Assembly (NCBI RefSeq): GCF_029203305.1
Contig: NC_089467.1
Coordinates: forward strand, 806,001 to 870,000
Direction: 5' to 3'
DNA length: 64,000 nucleotides
Origin: Yamadazyma tenuis
Lineage: Eukaryota > Ascomycota > Pichiomycetes > Serinales > Debaryomycetaceae
This document shows, in pieces, positions 20,448-30,300 of this stretch; position 1 is the stretch's first letter, and every line of letters starts with the position of its first letter. The notes beneath the pieces are model-generated. The model was not told where the DNA came from, ran no database searches, and saw only the letters and a program-made list of their open reading frames with translations. The translations under genes were made by a program, and so were the position numbers.

Positions 20448-20561
20448 GTGAAGAGTACGAAAGAGGTGAAAAGTTTAGGTGATAATGTATAAATTAGATA
20501 AGGATAGTCGTAGGTTCCCCGGCACAGACACCTGCCATGCCTACGGTGGATGCAAATCCCC

Positions 20562-20575
20562 AAAAAAAGAAAAAA
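20562..20575 (-). terminator. RNA polymerase III terminator of tRNA-Val
   Basis: Two bases after the tRNA 3' end the minus strand reads six Ts (20575-20570), then C, then seven Ts (20568-20562). This is a primary and a back-up oligo-T terminator for polymerase III. Confidence 0.85.
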
Positions 20576-20577
20576 TA

Positions 20578-20649
20578 TGATCCCACCGGGGATCGAACCC
20601 GGGATCTTCTCCGTGTGAAGGAGACGTCATACCGCTAGACCATGGAACC
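20578..20649 (-). tRNA. tRNA-Val (anticodon CAC)
   Basis: On the minus strand 72 bases fold as a cloverleaf. Acceptor arms GGTTCCA/TGGGATC pair over 7 bp with a G-U wobble at pair 2 and another at pair 4; the discriminator is A. The anticodon stem is TCTCC/GGAGA around loop TTCACAC, giving anticodon CAC (codon GTG, Val). The T arm is CCGGG-TTCGATC-CCCGG, which also forms the B box. No intron is present. Its 5' end lies 2 bp beyond the MET8 stop codon. Confidence 0.93.
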
Positions 20650-20651
20650 AG

Positions 20652-21512
20652 CTATGTACTGGTTTCTGCCCCCTCTGGACCCAGACCTTGCAATAGATGC
20701 TGAAATGCTTCAAACTCCCGTGGTGGATACTCAGGGTAGTAATCCACAATCATATTTACATTATGGTCATTGATGTCCACCTCGCTCCACTGCGAAATCG
20801 TGAAAAAATCGGTCAAATTCTTGATCCATGCCATGCGAAGCTCGATGGTGCTCGTATCATTTTGCAGCAACTTCCTCAGTCTCAACGTGAACCGCACCAA
20901 ATTCAAATTATCAATGGCCTTGTTGGCGTCACAGTCTATGTGTTTGACAATGGTGTCCTTGATCATCTTCAGAAGCCGTGGCGATTTCCCGTTCGTCGAA
21001 ATCATGATCTGAAGACTGTCCTTGTTGATCATACTGCCGAAGTAAAAGTCACAAAGCTCGGGTTTATCGGCAATGTTGGCGTTGAGCCCCAACACCTTGC
21101 ACTGGTAGTAGATTTTGGTCGACAACTCATGGTCGTCAATGCAGCAGCACACCACTTCGAATTGGTGTTTGTGGTTGTACTCGATGATCTGAGCATATTG
21201 GTCCTCAGAAAGCGATTCCACGTCGAACGAGATGCTGGCGCCCTGGCGGTACATCGTCAAGTCGCTGGACTGATACGGCCGTTTCTCGAGCCGAAAAATC
21301 TTTCCTGAGTCGTACAATTCAAGAATTTCTGGATGAATTCTTGAATCGCCTGTCACCACCGTGATGTTTGCCTGGGCCTTGATCATGTGATGCACCCGGC
21401 TCAAAGCCACATCTCCGGCACCGATCACAAGACAGTGCTTGTCACGCACCTGCCATGCGAGGAGCAACGAACCCTTCTGTTTTTTCAGTTCCTCTTTATC
21501 TAAACTACTCAT
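20652..21512 (-). CDS. MET8: Bifunctional siroheme synthase (precorrin-2 dehydrogenase/ferrochelatase)
   Basis: The 286-residue protein has an N-terminal NAD-binding fold with the glycine motif VIGAGDVALSR and the Met8 signature NIADKPELCDFYFGS, whose Asp corresponds to the shared catalytic Asp of yeast Met8. ISTNGKSPRL follows, also conserved. It makes siroheme, the cofactor of sulfite reductase, so it serves methionine and cysteine synthesis. The start at 21512 (MSSLDKEEL) is the first ATG; codons further upstream are open but without ATG. It diverges from MRS6 with 112 bp between starts. The stop lies 2 bp from the tRNA-Val gene, so the mRNA 3' UTR must run into or over that gene. Confidence 0.88.
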   Translation of the reverse strand: MSSLDKEELKKQKGSLLLAWQVRDKHCLVIGAGDVALSRVHHMIKAQANITVVTGDSRIHPEILELYDSGKIFRLEKRPYQSSDLTMYRQGASISFDVESLSEDQYAQIIEYNHKHQFEVVCCCIDDHELSTKIYYQCKVLGLNANIADKPELCDFYFGSMINKDSLQIMISTNGKSPRLLKMIKDTIVKHIDCDANKAIDNLNLVRFTLRLRKLLQNDTSTIELRMAWIKNLTDFFTISQWSEVDINDHNVNMIVDYYPEYPPREFEAFQHLLQGLGPEGAETST

Positions 21513-21624
21513 GCTGGTATGCAAAAATTCGCCGCGACCAGTGCGAAAACATAAATTACTCAGAATAACCCCAGTTGAGCACCTTATTGCTCACATTTGA
21601 ACACGAATAGTTTTTGACGTTCCA

Positions 21625-23514
21625 ATGACCAGCTTAAACAAAGTGGAAAGACGCAAGCTGGTGGCCGAGAGAAGCCCCAGCGTTTCCTATACGCCTGATG
21701 TGATTCCGCACTTGGCGGGTTTGGAGAAACCCCAAGCGCACAGTTTACTCTTGGATGAATGCGATGTATTGATCATGGGAACAGGCTTAGTAGAAAGCAT
21801 ATTGGCGGCATCGTTATCATGGCAGGGTGTGGATGTGCTACACATCGACAACAAAACATGTTATGGTGACCTGAACTCGACGTTGACAATTGAACAAATC
21901 AAACTGTGGTGTCAGGAGGTCAACGGAGGCAAAATCCAACACTTTGAAGATGCTCAGGTATATGTATCAGGAGAACTCAGTCTTCCCACGAGCAAGTATA
22001 AGAGCAAGGACTACGGTATTGACTTGACGCCTAAAGTCATGTTTGCCCAGTCGGACCTATTGAGTTTATTGGTCAAGTCCCGGGTCTACAAGTACTTGGA
22101 GTTCCAGAGTTTGAGTAACTTCCACATATTTGAAAACGACAGCTTTGCCGCCAAGTTTTCGAACCCTACGTCTAAGGAGGAGATCTTTACTGACCAATCG
22201 TTATCGTTGGTCACAAAGAGATATTTGATGAAGTTTTTGAAGTTTGTGTTGCAAGACAACAATGACGAGGATAAGCGGCAGGTCTTGACTGAGAACGCCA
22301 AGGTTCCGATCGAGGAGTTTTTGAAGAAGAAGTTCAACTTGGAGAAGTCCCAGATCAACGAGTTGGTGTACTCCATTGGGCTTGCAACCAAAGAGTCCAG
22401 TAAAACTCCTGAGGCCCTTGCCAGAATACGGAGATATTTGACGTCTTTCAACGTGTACGGAAATTTCCCGGTATTGGTGCTGAAATACGGAGGGCCTGGT
22501 GAGATTTCCCAGGGGTTCTGTAGGAGTGCCGCTGTAGGAGGATCTACCTACAAATTGAACACCACATTGGTTGATTACGATCCGCTGCAAAAAGTGGCCA
22601 AATTCAGTGACAAGAGTAGCGTTCGGATCAATGAAAAGCTTGTGGTGTCACCCACCCAAATTCCTAAATTCTTACAGACTTCCTACAATGAAATCACTGA
22701 GGCATTGCCCATGAAAAACATCAACCGATTGGTGGTAGTGGTGAAAAAAGATTGTAAGGAATGGATGTCGAACCTGGAATCCTCAGCTGTGGTGGTGTTC
22801 CCTCCACATTCATTACCTTCAGATAACTCTAAAGGCATCCAGGCATTGGTACAAAACGGTGGAAGTGGTGTGTGTCCCGATGGTCACTCGATTTGGTATT
22901 TGACGTCCTTTGAACAAGATAAGGCCAAAGCCAAGCTTGACTTGCAAAGTGCTCTAGATAAGATGGAAGCGGCCATATTGAGAGAATCATCCAACAACTT
23001 GGACGATGTGTTGGGCGAAGAAGACTTTGTTATAAGTGAAAGAGGAACTCCAGTGGTTGTCAACTCGGTAAAGTTGGGTAAGTCGTTGCAAAACTTTGTG
23101 CCCAAGGAAAAACTCGAGATTATCTGCAAGCTCGGATATGTGCAACAGACGTACGTGGCCAATGACTTGTCGAACGTGCTCAATCCCACTAAAGACAACA
23201 ATGTCACTTTGAGGAAGCCTAAAGACTGTGGTGAAATAATCTTTACCAATATGCCATCTGCCGAAATAAGTTATGACGGGATTGTAAGCGAGTGTAAGAC
23301 CTTGTACCTGAGTATAACCGGGGCAGACGATGATTTCTTTGATGTGGACTTTGAGGATGAAGATGATACTTTTGATGGTGCTGGATTCCATCAGCAGCCT
23401 CAAACGGTATCAACTATCAAGGCCAATGCCCTTACCGACGATGAAAACGCCATTGCTTCAAGCGACGAAGACGACCACAACGAGCCGTTTGGTGCTAACG
23501 AGATGGAGTTGTAA
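21625..23514 (+). CDS. MRS6: Rab escort protein (Mrs6/REP)
   Basis: The 629-residue protein belongs to the GDI/REP family. The N-terminus has the dinucleotide-fold segment CDVLIMGTGLVESILAASLS, followed by HIDNKTCYGDLNSTLTI, and a central GNFPVLVLKYGGPGEISQGFCR, all typical of REP. The tail is acidic (DDDFFDVDFEDEDD). Mrs6 presents newly made Rab GTPases to geranylgeranyl transferase II. A CTG codon at 21871-21873 lies in the YGD-x-NSTL stretch, where S. cerevisiae has Thr, favouring Ser over Leu. The start is the first in-frame ATG. Confidence 0.92.
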   Translation: MTSLNKVERRKLVAERSPSVSYTPDVIPHLAGLEKPQAHSLLLDECDVLIMGTGLVESILAASLSWQGVDVLHIDNKTCYGDLNSTLTIEQIKLWCQEVNGGKIQHFEDAQVYVSGELSLPTSKYKSKDYGIDLTPKVMFAQSDLLSLLVKSRVYKYLEFQSLSNFHIFENDSFAAKFSNPTSKEEIFTDQSLSLVTKRYLMKFLKFVLQDNNDEDKRQVLTENAKVPIEEFLKKKFNLEKSQINELVYSIGLATKESSKTPEALARIRRYLTSFNVYGNFPVLVLKYGGPGEISQGFCRSAAVGGSTYKLNTTLVDYDPLQKVAKFSDKSSVRINEKLVVSPTQIPKFLQTSYNEITEALPMKNINRLVVVVKKDCKEWMSNLESSAVVVFPPHSLPSDNSKGIQALVQNGGSGVCPDGHSIWYLTSFEQDKAKAKLDLQSALDKMEAAILRESSNNLDDVLGEEDFVISERGTPVVVNSVKLGKSLQNFVPKEKLEIICKLGYVQQTYVANDLSNVLNPTKDNNVTLRKPKDCGEIIFTNMPSAEISYDGIVSECKTLYLSITGADDDFFDVDFEDEDDTFDGAGFHQQPQTVSTIKANALTDDENAIASSDEDDHNEPFGANEMEL

Positions 23515-23589
23515 AGTTAGATATTAATAAACCAATGTATAATGGTAGACTGCTGCAAACAAGAAAATGCGAATAGACAGCAGCAACCG

Positions 23590-23607
23590 GGAGGGCGCGC
23601 GCCCTCC
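23590..23607. promoter_or_regulatory. Tbf1-type palindrome in RPS12 promoter
   Basis: GGAGGGCGCGCGCCCTCC is a perfect 18-bp palindrome. Its core AGGGC-N4-GCCCT has the same half-sites and spacing as the AGGGCTATAGCCCT element of Candida ribosomal protein promoters, bound by Tbf1. It lies about 145 bp upstream of the RPS12 start. Confidence 0.65.
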
Positions 23608-23751
23608 ACATAGGTACCCATCAATTTCTGTGACTGCGGCCTCTGCTCACCCACCGCGCACAGTGAAAAATTTCAATGTCTGCTCTTCTTTATACCTTAG
23701 TACTGAGCAGATAACTGTCGAAGAAGTCTAAACTACTAAATAAACAAAAAA

Positions 23752-24180
23752 ATGTCTGACGTTGAAGAACAACAAATCATCGAAGAAGTCGCTGTCGAAC
23801 AAAGCGAAGAAATCTCCATCGAAGACGCTTTGAAGGTTGTCTTGAGAACCTCGTTGGTCCACGACGGTTTGGCCAGAGGTTTGAGAGAAGCTTCTAAGGC
23901 TTTGTCCAGAAGAGAAGCCCAATTATGTGTTTTGTGTGAATCCGTTACCGAAGAATCCATCGTTAAGTTGGTTGAAGCTTTGTGTAACGAGCCAGAACAG
24001 AAGATTCCTTTGATCAAGGTTTCCGATGCCAAACAATTGGGTGAATGGGCCGGTTTGTGTCAATTGGACAGAGAAGGTAACGCCAGAAAGGTTGTTGGAG
24101 CTTCTTGTGTTGTTGTCAAGAACTGGGGTGCTGACTCTGAAGAAAGAAACATGTTGTTGGAGCACTTTGCCCAACAATAA
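23752..24180 (+). CDS. RPS12: 40S ribosomal protein S12 (eS12)
   Basis: The 142-residue protein matches eukaryotic eS12: an acidic N-terminus, then [36 protein letters not shown] and a C-terminus with SCVVVKNWG. It belongs to the L7Ae-like fold and sits on the beak of the 40S subunit. It is intronless and uses optimal codons without CTG, as expected for very high expression. The start is the first ATG after a short A-rich leader. A Tbf1-type palindrome lies upstream. Confidence 0.97.
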   Translation: MSDVEEQQIIEEVAVEQSEEISIEDALKVVLRTSLVHDGLARGLREASKALSRREAQLCVLCESVTEESIVKLVEALCNEPEQKIPLIKVSDAKQLGEWAGLCQLDREGNARKVVGASCVVVKNWGADSEERNMLLEHFAQQ

Positions 24181-24440
24181 GTTATATAGATGTTCTAGTA
24201 ATACAATATCAACTTCTAAAATGTATGTGGTGATGGGAGTGGTATTTTTGTATCTTGTGTGCTATGTCATGGTCGCATGTACCGTGTCATGGTGTTAGTA
24301 TAACGGTGTTATTCTTTTTACTTGCCTTATGCGTGGCACCAACTCGCGGTGCTCGTACCGCCACTCGTACCAGCTGTCGCTAGCTCTCGCAGTGCGGACA
24401 GCAGCCGCCTTCTTCGCGCTTCCTCCTTGTTTACTATCCC

Positions 24441-25661
24441 ATGGCTGACAGGCACTCCAAAATAGAAGCTAGAAAAAGAGGCGCCGAGTACGTACACTCA
24501 ACATCACATGTCTTTCCCTCCTCTCAACCCCGTACTAACTCCTTCAGTCTGAGGACCGTCCATGTGACGCCTCTTCGAATCACCTCCAAACCTCTCGTGA
24601 TCTCTCCCAATCTAAAAATGCTAGAATCAGCTTTAAATGAAGATACTCACTTACCCAAACTACGTCTGGAGTCACACAAAATCAGTCCTGGCACTTTCTA
24701 CAAGCCACCACACCAAATCCCATCGGCACCAGAAAACTTCGACCAGAACAATAGCGAATTGCCCAGATCCACCAGCGCTACCCCCAGCGTGGACGTGGAC
24801 GGCGGTTCCGACCCCGGCGATGTGTCGCCAGTGGTACGCAAGAGAGGGCGGCCTAAAAAGCAAAAAACTCCGTCGGTAGAGCCAGAAGCCCCTAAAAGAC
24901 CTCGAGGAAGACCCAGAAAGGGCACCAGCAACCCCGTCGACACCACTGTCGACTTGAGCGACGGCTCGATTGCTACCCGGCGCCAGCGCCGAAGAACCGC
25001 CCAAATTGGCGAGTCTGTGGCCAGTATGAGTTCTTTGAGCCGAGTGAGAAAACCAGTGCCTCTCACTAAACAAGCACAAGCAGGAAAATCGGTTCAACGG
25101 CCGCTTAACATCGATATCGATCGACTCATAGTCGATATCAACAGAGACAAGCGGTTGAAGGTAAACGTGCTCGATGTGCTCAAACACCTCGTAAAGACAT
25201 TTGAAACCCCAGATTTCCCCACCGATTTGAAGAACCCTAAAGTGATTCAAAACGACTTTAAAACCCATTTGCTCGACTACCTCAACCACTTGGCCGACGT
25301 ACACGGCAGTATTCACGACCTTGTCCACGAGATCAACCGGGTTCGAAAAGAGAAAGAAGAGATGAGAAGAAACATTTTTGAGATCAGACGAAGCTACGCG
25401 GATGTGATGAACGATCTCAACAAGACTCGCAGCCAATTTCTGGATTCCAAACGCAAATATGACAGCTTCATAAGCCTCACTCGCGAGCTTGATGAACTCA
25501 GATCCCAAGCCACGTCGTCCAGCAGTTCTGGTAATCATATCTCAAGCATTGACCGAGAAATCACCATTCTTGACCAGTTGTTCAACCCCATCAATGGCCT
25601 CCAAGTGACTCTCTCACAGACCAACGAGACGTTGGAGCATATCGACCGTGGTCTTAACTAA
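24441..25661 (+). CDS. AME1: Inner kinetochore COMA subunit Ame1 (CENP-U-like) with AT-hooks
   Basis: The 406-residue protein opens with MADRHSKIEARKRG, matching the Ame1 N-terminal Mtw1-binding motif (MDRxTKxxxRxRG in S. cerevisiae). A disordered stretch follows with two AT-hooks, RKRGRPKKQK (133-142) and KRPRGRPRKG (152-161). The C-terminal half (about 220-406) is helical/coiled coil and ends with ILDQLFNPINGLQ, resembling the IxDLMDPYNGLL segment of yeast Ame1. Ame1 pairs with Okp1 and links centromeric chromatin to the outer kinetochore. The AT-hooks, which I do not recall in the S. cerevisiae protein, suggest direct binding to AT-rich DNA. Identification rests on the N- and C-terminal motifs; a Mif2-type protein is excluded by the lack of a cupin domain. 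Confidence 0.75.
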   Translation: MADRHSKIEARKRGAEYVHSTSHVFPSSQPRTNSFSLRTVHVTPLRITSKPLVISPNLKMLESALNEDTHLPKLRLESHKISPGTFYKPPHQIPSAPENFDQNNSELPRSTSATPSVDVDGGSDPGDVSPVVRKRGRPKKQKTPSVEPEAPKRPRGRPRKGTSNPVDTTVDLSDGSIATRRQRRRTAQIGESVASMSSLSRVRKPVPLTKQAQAGKSVQRPLNIDIDRLIVDINRDKRLKVNVLDVLKHLVKTFETPDFPTDLKNPKVIQNDFKTHLLDYLNHLADVHGSIHDLVHEINRVRKEKEEMRRNIFEIRRSYADVMNDLNKTRSQFLDSKRKYDSFISLTRELDELRSQATSSSSSGNHISSIDREITILDQLFNPINGLQVTLSQTNETLEHIDRGLN

Positions 25662-25781
25662 GTTTATTTATTACAATATTGAAGAACCAAAGGATGTATA
25701 GATACATATATATAGACTGATGAATAATGACAAACCCAGTATTTGGGCCTAAGCTAGACCATTGGAACTCGGTGACAATCT

Positions 25782-26347
25782 CTACATATCGTCGGAAACC
25801 AATGCCATGATCATTCTGTACAAGTAGAAGAAGAACAATAATAAATGGAATCCCAACTTGACAAACGACTCTTTCTTATGTTTGGACAAAGTTCTGAAAA
25901 TCTCGGTGGCGTCTAACATATGGCTCTTGTTCAAGACCTTGTTGACATTGTAAGCGAATAATGGCGCATTGATCAAAAAGACAAACCAGTATCCGTTGAC
26001 CAAAAACAAAACGGTCATAAATCCATGTAATCCTGCCTCAGGGATGAAGTAAGGATTTAACTTGTTACACAACTCGATCGGGTTGATGTAGTCACACTCC
26101 AAGTCCGAGTACATGATGGTGAAGAACACCTGTGCGAACAAGTTCACGGCGTTGAGCACGACGGCGAGTATAAATAAACTGTGGTGGTGTTAGTAACATG
26201 GTTCACTGCTGGCGTTGGAGGGCGACGAAGAATACGTGTCTCTGGCGGTTAGCGAGTTGATCCGCCCTACCGCCTTCCTCTTGCTCTTCACCATAAATGT
26301 ATTGTCCCTGTGCTGTAACTGCTTACATACTAGCCTTCTCCGGACAT
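25782..26347 (-). CDS. ERV14: Erv14/cornichon ER cargo receptor (two exons)
   Basis: Exon 1 is 26331-26347 (MSGEG plus two bases), exon 2 is 25782-26178; joined they give 137 residues, against 138 in S. cerevisiae Erv14. Exon 2 alone starts inside the first membrane segment without an ATG. Joining restores [17 protein letters not shown], which aligns with the Erv14 start. Later landmarks are [25 protein letters not shown] and [26 protein letters not shown]. Erv14 loads transmembrane cargo into COPII vesicles. The 108-bp gap to the HRI1 stop must hold its promoter. Confidence 0.9.
26179..26330 (-). other. Spliceosomal intron in ERV14 (152 bp)
   Basis: The donor is GTATGT at 26330-26325. The branch point TACTAAC lies at 26195-26189. 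The acceptor is CAG, ending at 26179, only 10 bases after the branch sequence. Splicing joins TA to T to make a Tyr codon and keeps the frame. Confidence 0.9.
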
Positions 26348-26455
26348 CTTATCTATCTGATTGTACCAGGTTGATAGTAAGGATAATATTTTTCCATCAC
26401 CATCGATAAAGCGAGCGATCGCGGTGAGAAACGGTCGTGTGTGGGTCCATTTATT

Positions 26456-27211
26456 CTACTCTATACAACTCCATACAACTCCGTTAATATCGATGGTATC
26501 ACCAATTGAGCCGCTAAACAATACGGGGAAATTGAAACTACCGTACTTAATGAGCCATTGCCACTTTTCTCCGTCAAAATACCCTCTCACCACGTTCAAT
26601 GGCACGATTTTGTTCAATTTGTCATATAAAAGTCCCTGACACCAAGCACCAGACCGGATAAACTGGCCCTCGAACTGTTCATTATCTAATACACGCAAGA
26701 CATGCAAATTCTTGTCGTTGGCAATGTCGTGGGGGGTTTCCCTCACATCTTCAGATGGTGTAGCATTTAAAGCACTTAAAGATCTCCATATTTCCACATA
26801 GTCACCCTTCTTTCCGGTAGCAGGATTAGTCATATTACCAGTTTCCTTGCGGTCTTCGGAGTCGGGAAGTTTCCAAAAGGTTCCAACGTCTGGTTCTGAT
26901 AAACACTGTTCAACTGGAATATTCTCCTCTATAGACTTGACCACTGCAAGCGAGTCAATTTCGTGGGTGAACAGCAACACGTACGTGTCTGGAATAGCTG
27001 CTTCCATTGGTATTTCATCTCCTGTCATGGTCCATTCGAAGGTGTCTGTAAACTGTTTGAGGGATCTGGGGTTCTCTTCAATCACCGGATAATGATCTTT
27101 AAACACTCGGATATCCACAAAGTGTTCTCCTTTAGAGTAGATGACCATGGTGCTGGTGTTCTCATCAGCGGGCCCGGGGGGCCATTGAATGGTGATTCTT
27201 TTCGATAACAT
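26456..27211 (-). CDS. HRI1: Hri1-family protein
   Basis: The 251-residue protein resembles Hri1 of S. cerevisiae (244 residues), a conserved fungal protein of unknown role reported to interact with Hrr25. Matching segments are GTFWKLPDSEDRKETG (compare TWKNWDSGCVEETG), YVEIWRSL and FIRSGAWCQGLLYDKL. The fold in this family is a pair of beta-barrel-like halves. No catalytic motif is visible. The start is the first in-frame ATG. It reads in the same direction as ERV14 and diverges from nothing nearby. Confidence 0.8.
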   Translation of the reverse strand: MLSKRITIQWPPGPADENTSTMVIYSKGEHFVDIRVFKDHYPVIEENPRSLKQFTDTFEWTMTGDEIPMEAAIPDTYVLLFTHEIDSLAVVKSIEENIPVEQCLSEPDVGTFWKLPDSEDRKETGNMTNPATGKKGDYVEIWRSLSALNATPSEDVRETPHDIANDKNLHVLRVLDNEQFEGQFIRSGAWCQGLLYDKLNKIVPLNVVRGYFDGEKWQWLIKYGSFNFPVLFSGSIGDTIDINGVVWSCIE

Positions 27212-27304
27212 CGTCGATGATAGATAAAGCGGAATCTTTCCCGTTCTGCGCGGAATTGTAACCTGGCTGCGAAATCTGGCTGATAGTGGGTATGTACATA
27301 TTAG

Positions 27305-30300
27305 TTATGCTAAGGTGCTATGTAGGTTTCTTTCGTACTCTCGGCGCTTCTCGGCGTCGATAAGGGAGCCATCAAGCTTCCTGAGGTTGGGGAAATAGTT
27401 GATCAAAAGTGTCAAGTAGTCTACCTTTCTAGTAACCTTGTTGATGCTTAGACCATGTGAAAAGAGCTCGTCTCGTATGCTCCAGTCGTTGTCATGGACA
27501 TTGTTGTTGAGGGTTTCATAATGTATTGAGAAGTTCTCGATGTCGTCAAGGTTTTCGAGCTCAATGGGAAGATTATTGGCTTCAAATTTGTTTCCAGACT
27601 CCTTTTCAAGCTCCTGTGGATTGAATACGAACGGGTAGAAATCGATATTCACTGGGTTGAGTCTCAAGTCAAGGATCTTCAAAGATGCCCTGGAGCCACT
27701 TAGATTCCTCACAATTGCCTCGATCTTGGTGAGGTTGTTGCTCAAAAGGTATACTCTTTTGAGGTGCTTGAAATCACATAAACCTTCAAGACTATCAAGC
27801 CTGTTAAAGTTCAAGTTAAGATCCATCAAGTTTGGGAAAATTTGACTGAGCTTCTGTGGAAGTGAAGTCAAGTGTAATGCTGACAAGGTTAATTTGTTAA
27901 CGTTCAAGAACTGGTGTTCTCTCATCTTCGTTTGAAAGAATTGGAGGTTTCCTGAAACATCCAAGATCTTAAGAGAACTCAACTTGCTGTTCAACACATT
28001 CTCCAAAAGTTCAGTGTCCTGACATTTCACAGAAAGCTCTTCTAGATATTTCAAGTTACCACTTACTGAATCAAAGTTGTTACCATCCATTCTTAAAACT
28101 CTCAAGTACGGGAACTTGTTGAAATCAAGACGTGTTAATTTGTTGAACTTCACCAACAACTTCTTCAAATGAGTGTGCCTTCCGTTGCAACTCAATTGAG
28201 TGAGTTTATTTTCATTCAAATTCAAGATCCTCAAGTTAGGAACAGCCTGCAAATTCTTAATGGCTTGGATCCTATTTTCCGAAACATTCAAGTCCTGTAA
28301 ATTGTCAAACTTAAACTTGAGGAAATCAATAGTATCCACCAAGTCGTTCATCGACAAGTCTAAGTATAATAAATTCGTAAGGTTGTTCAATCCCTCAATG
28401 GATGACAAGTTGTTATTACTTAAATTCAACTTGGTTAAATGGATATTGTACTTCAAACTGGTACAATTGGTTAACTTGTTATTGACCAAGATTAAATTCT
28501 GTAAGTCAAGGAATTCTTTGAAAGAAGTTAAATTTTCGATACTGTTTCCTGTCAAGTTCAAATTAAGTAAGTTGACTGGAAGTCCTTTGAGATACTTTAT
28601 TTGGTTGTTGGATAAGTTTAACTTCAACAAATTAGGCAAGAACTTATGAAAATCTTTGACATTGCTTAAGTTTTCACCAATCAATGAAAATTCAGTCACT
28701 TTGTTCCAGTCCTCATTGGATTCCATCATGTGACCAGTTATTACTGATACCAACTTCTGTTGTTGTTGACTGAAAGACATGTTACCTACTTGAGATGATC
28801 TTGTAACATTGGCCCCATCGCCCGACATATGGTTGGGACTCGAGTTGACTTGTTCGGTATGTGGCAAATGGAAAGACACTTCCTTCCTCGTGATTGTGGT
28901 GTTACCATCCATTGTATTATCGTTCTCTTCTCTCTCGCTCTCCGACACTAGATCTTCAATTTCATCAAGACTTCCAAAGTAATTCTCTTTATCTACCCTC
29001 AGGATCCATCTTTGGTTCTCTTTGTCAAATATCATGTTTTCATAACTAAGAGGTAACAGTGAAGTCGGTTTCAAAGTTCCTTTACCTTTTTGAGGGGTTG
29101 TGTTTAGATTGATATTTTGCAACTTGAGTTGAGAGATTCTCTTCATTCTGAAATCTTCCATTGACCTATCAGCAGTTAGATCATAGTCATCAATAGATAG
29201 AGTTTCTGACTGTTTATCCTGGGTAATGTGGGATTTTTCCAACTCATTCCTCAAGAGCTCGTTCTCTTCAGCCAAAGAATGCATACTCTTTTTCAAGTTG
29301 TTGACAGAAGACAACTGGGCTTCTAGAAATTTTACCCTCTCTTCCAATTCTTGGTTATAAGCCTCACTATTCTCTTTACTTCTAGATATGTTGGAGACGG
29401 TGGATGAATAAACATCATTGTCATCGCTGATTTTCTCGTATGTGAAAGAAGTATTCAAGTGGTTTGGTCTGACATTCGAATGGGATGTATCCTCCTCATT
29501 CGATTCCTCGATCTCAGACATCCTCACGGGCGAGGACTGATCGATACTAGATATAGATTCTGACCCTGTGAATGAGGTATACTCATTTGAATGAGCGTAC
29601 TGGTTCTTCGTTGACTCGTTGTTTGGAAACTGAGTACTTTCCTCGTAGAATCCACTTGTGAATGAAGAATAATCATTTGAGTCTTTGAAGTCATTAAGGT
29701 CATCAACTTCATCAATATTGCTAATCTTATTCAACTTAGGAGTTGAGGTAACCGTAGCTATAGAGGTACCATTGGCAGGTGAATAACCAGTTGAAATGCT
29801 CCTAGATGGTTGCAAAAACGCTCCTCTTTTCTGGATATTGTCAAAAATGTTGTTGGCTTTCATCTTGAACCTTGACTCGATGTCATTGTCAATTGCTCGA
29901 GTCTTCAACCTTGGCTTCATATTGGACGTGAGTTCACCACTAGCTGTACTCCCCGTGTTATCTTCCCAATCACTGGTTTCTTGGTCTTGATGGCCTTCCT
30001 CTGTAACCAGGTGCATAGTAAATTCTTCAGGACTGACTTCTTGTTTATGGAAAGCTTGTTCAACTTCAACATCTCCCCGTTCAGCTTCTTCTTCTTCTCG
30101 AGGATTTTCTGCTATTCTATTGTGTTGCGTATTATTCAACTGGAAAGGAGGTGGAGGACCCTTCAAGTGACCCAATAACTCATTCAACTTCCCCTGGGTG
30201 AATGTATTATAGTCGGGGCCGAACAACTTCAATGGCGATATATTCGCTGACGGCTCCATACTTATCATCCCTGTTTGCTTTTCAGAATTCTCCCTGAGCT

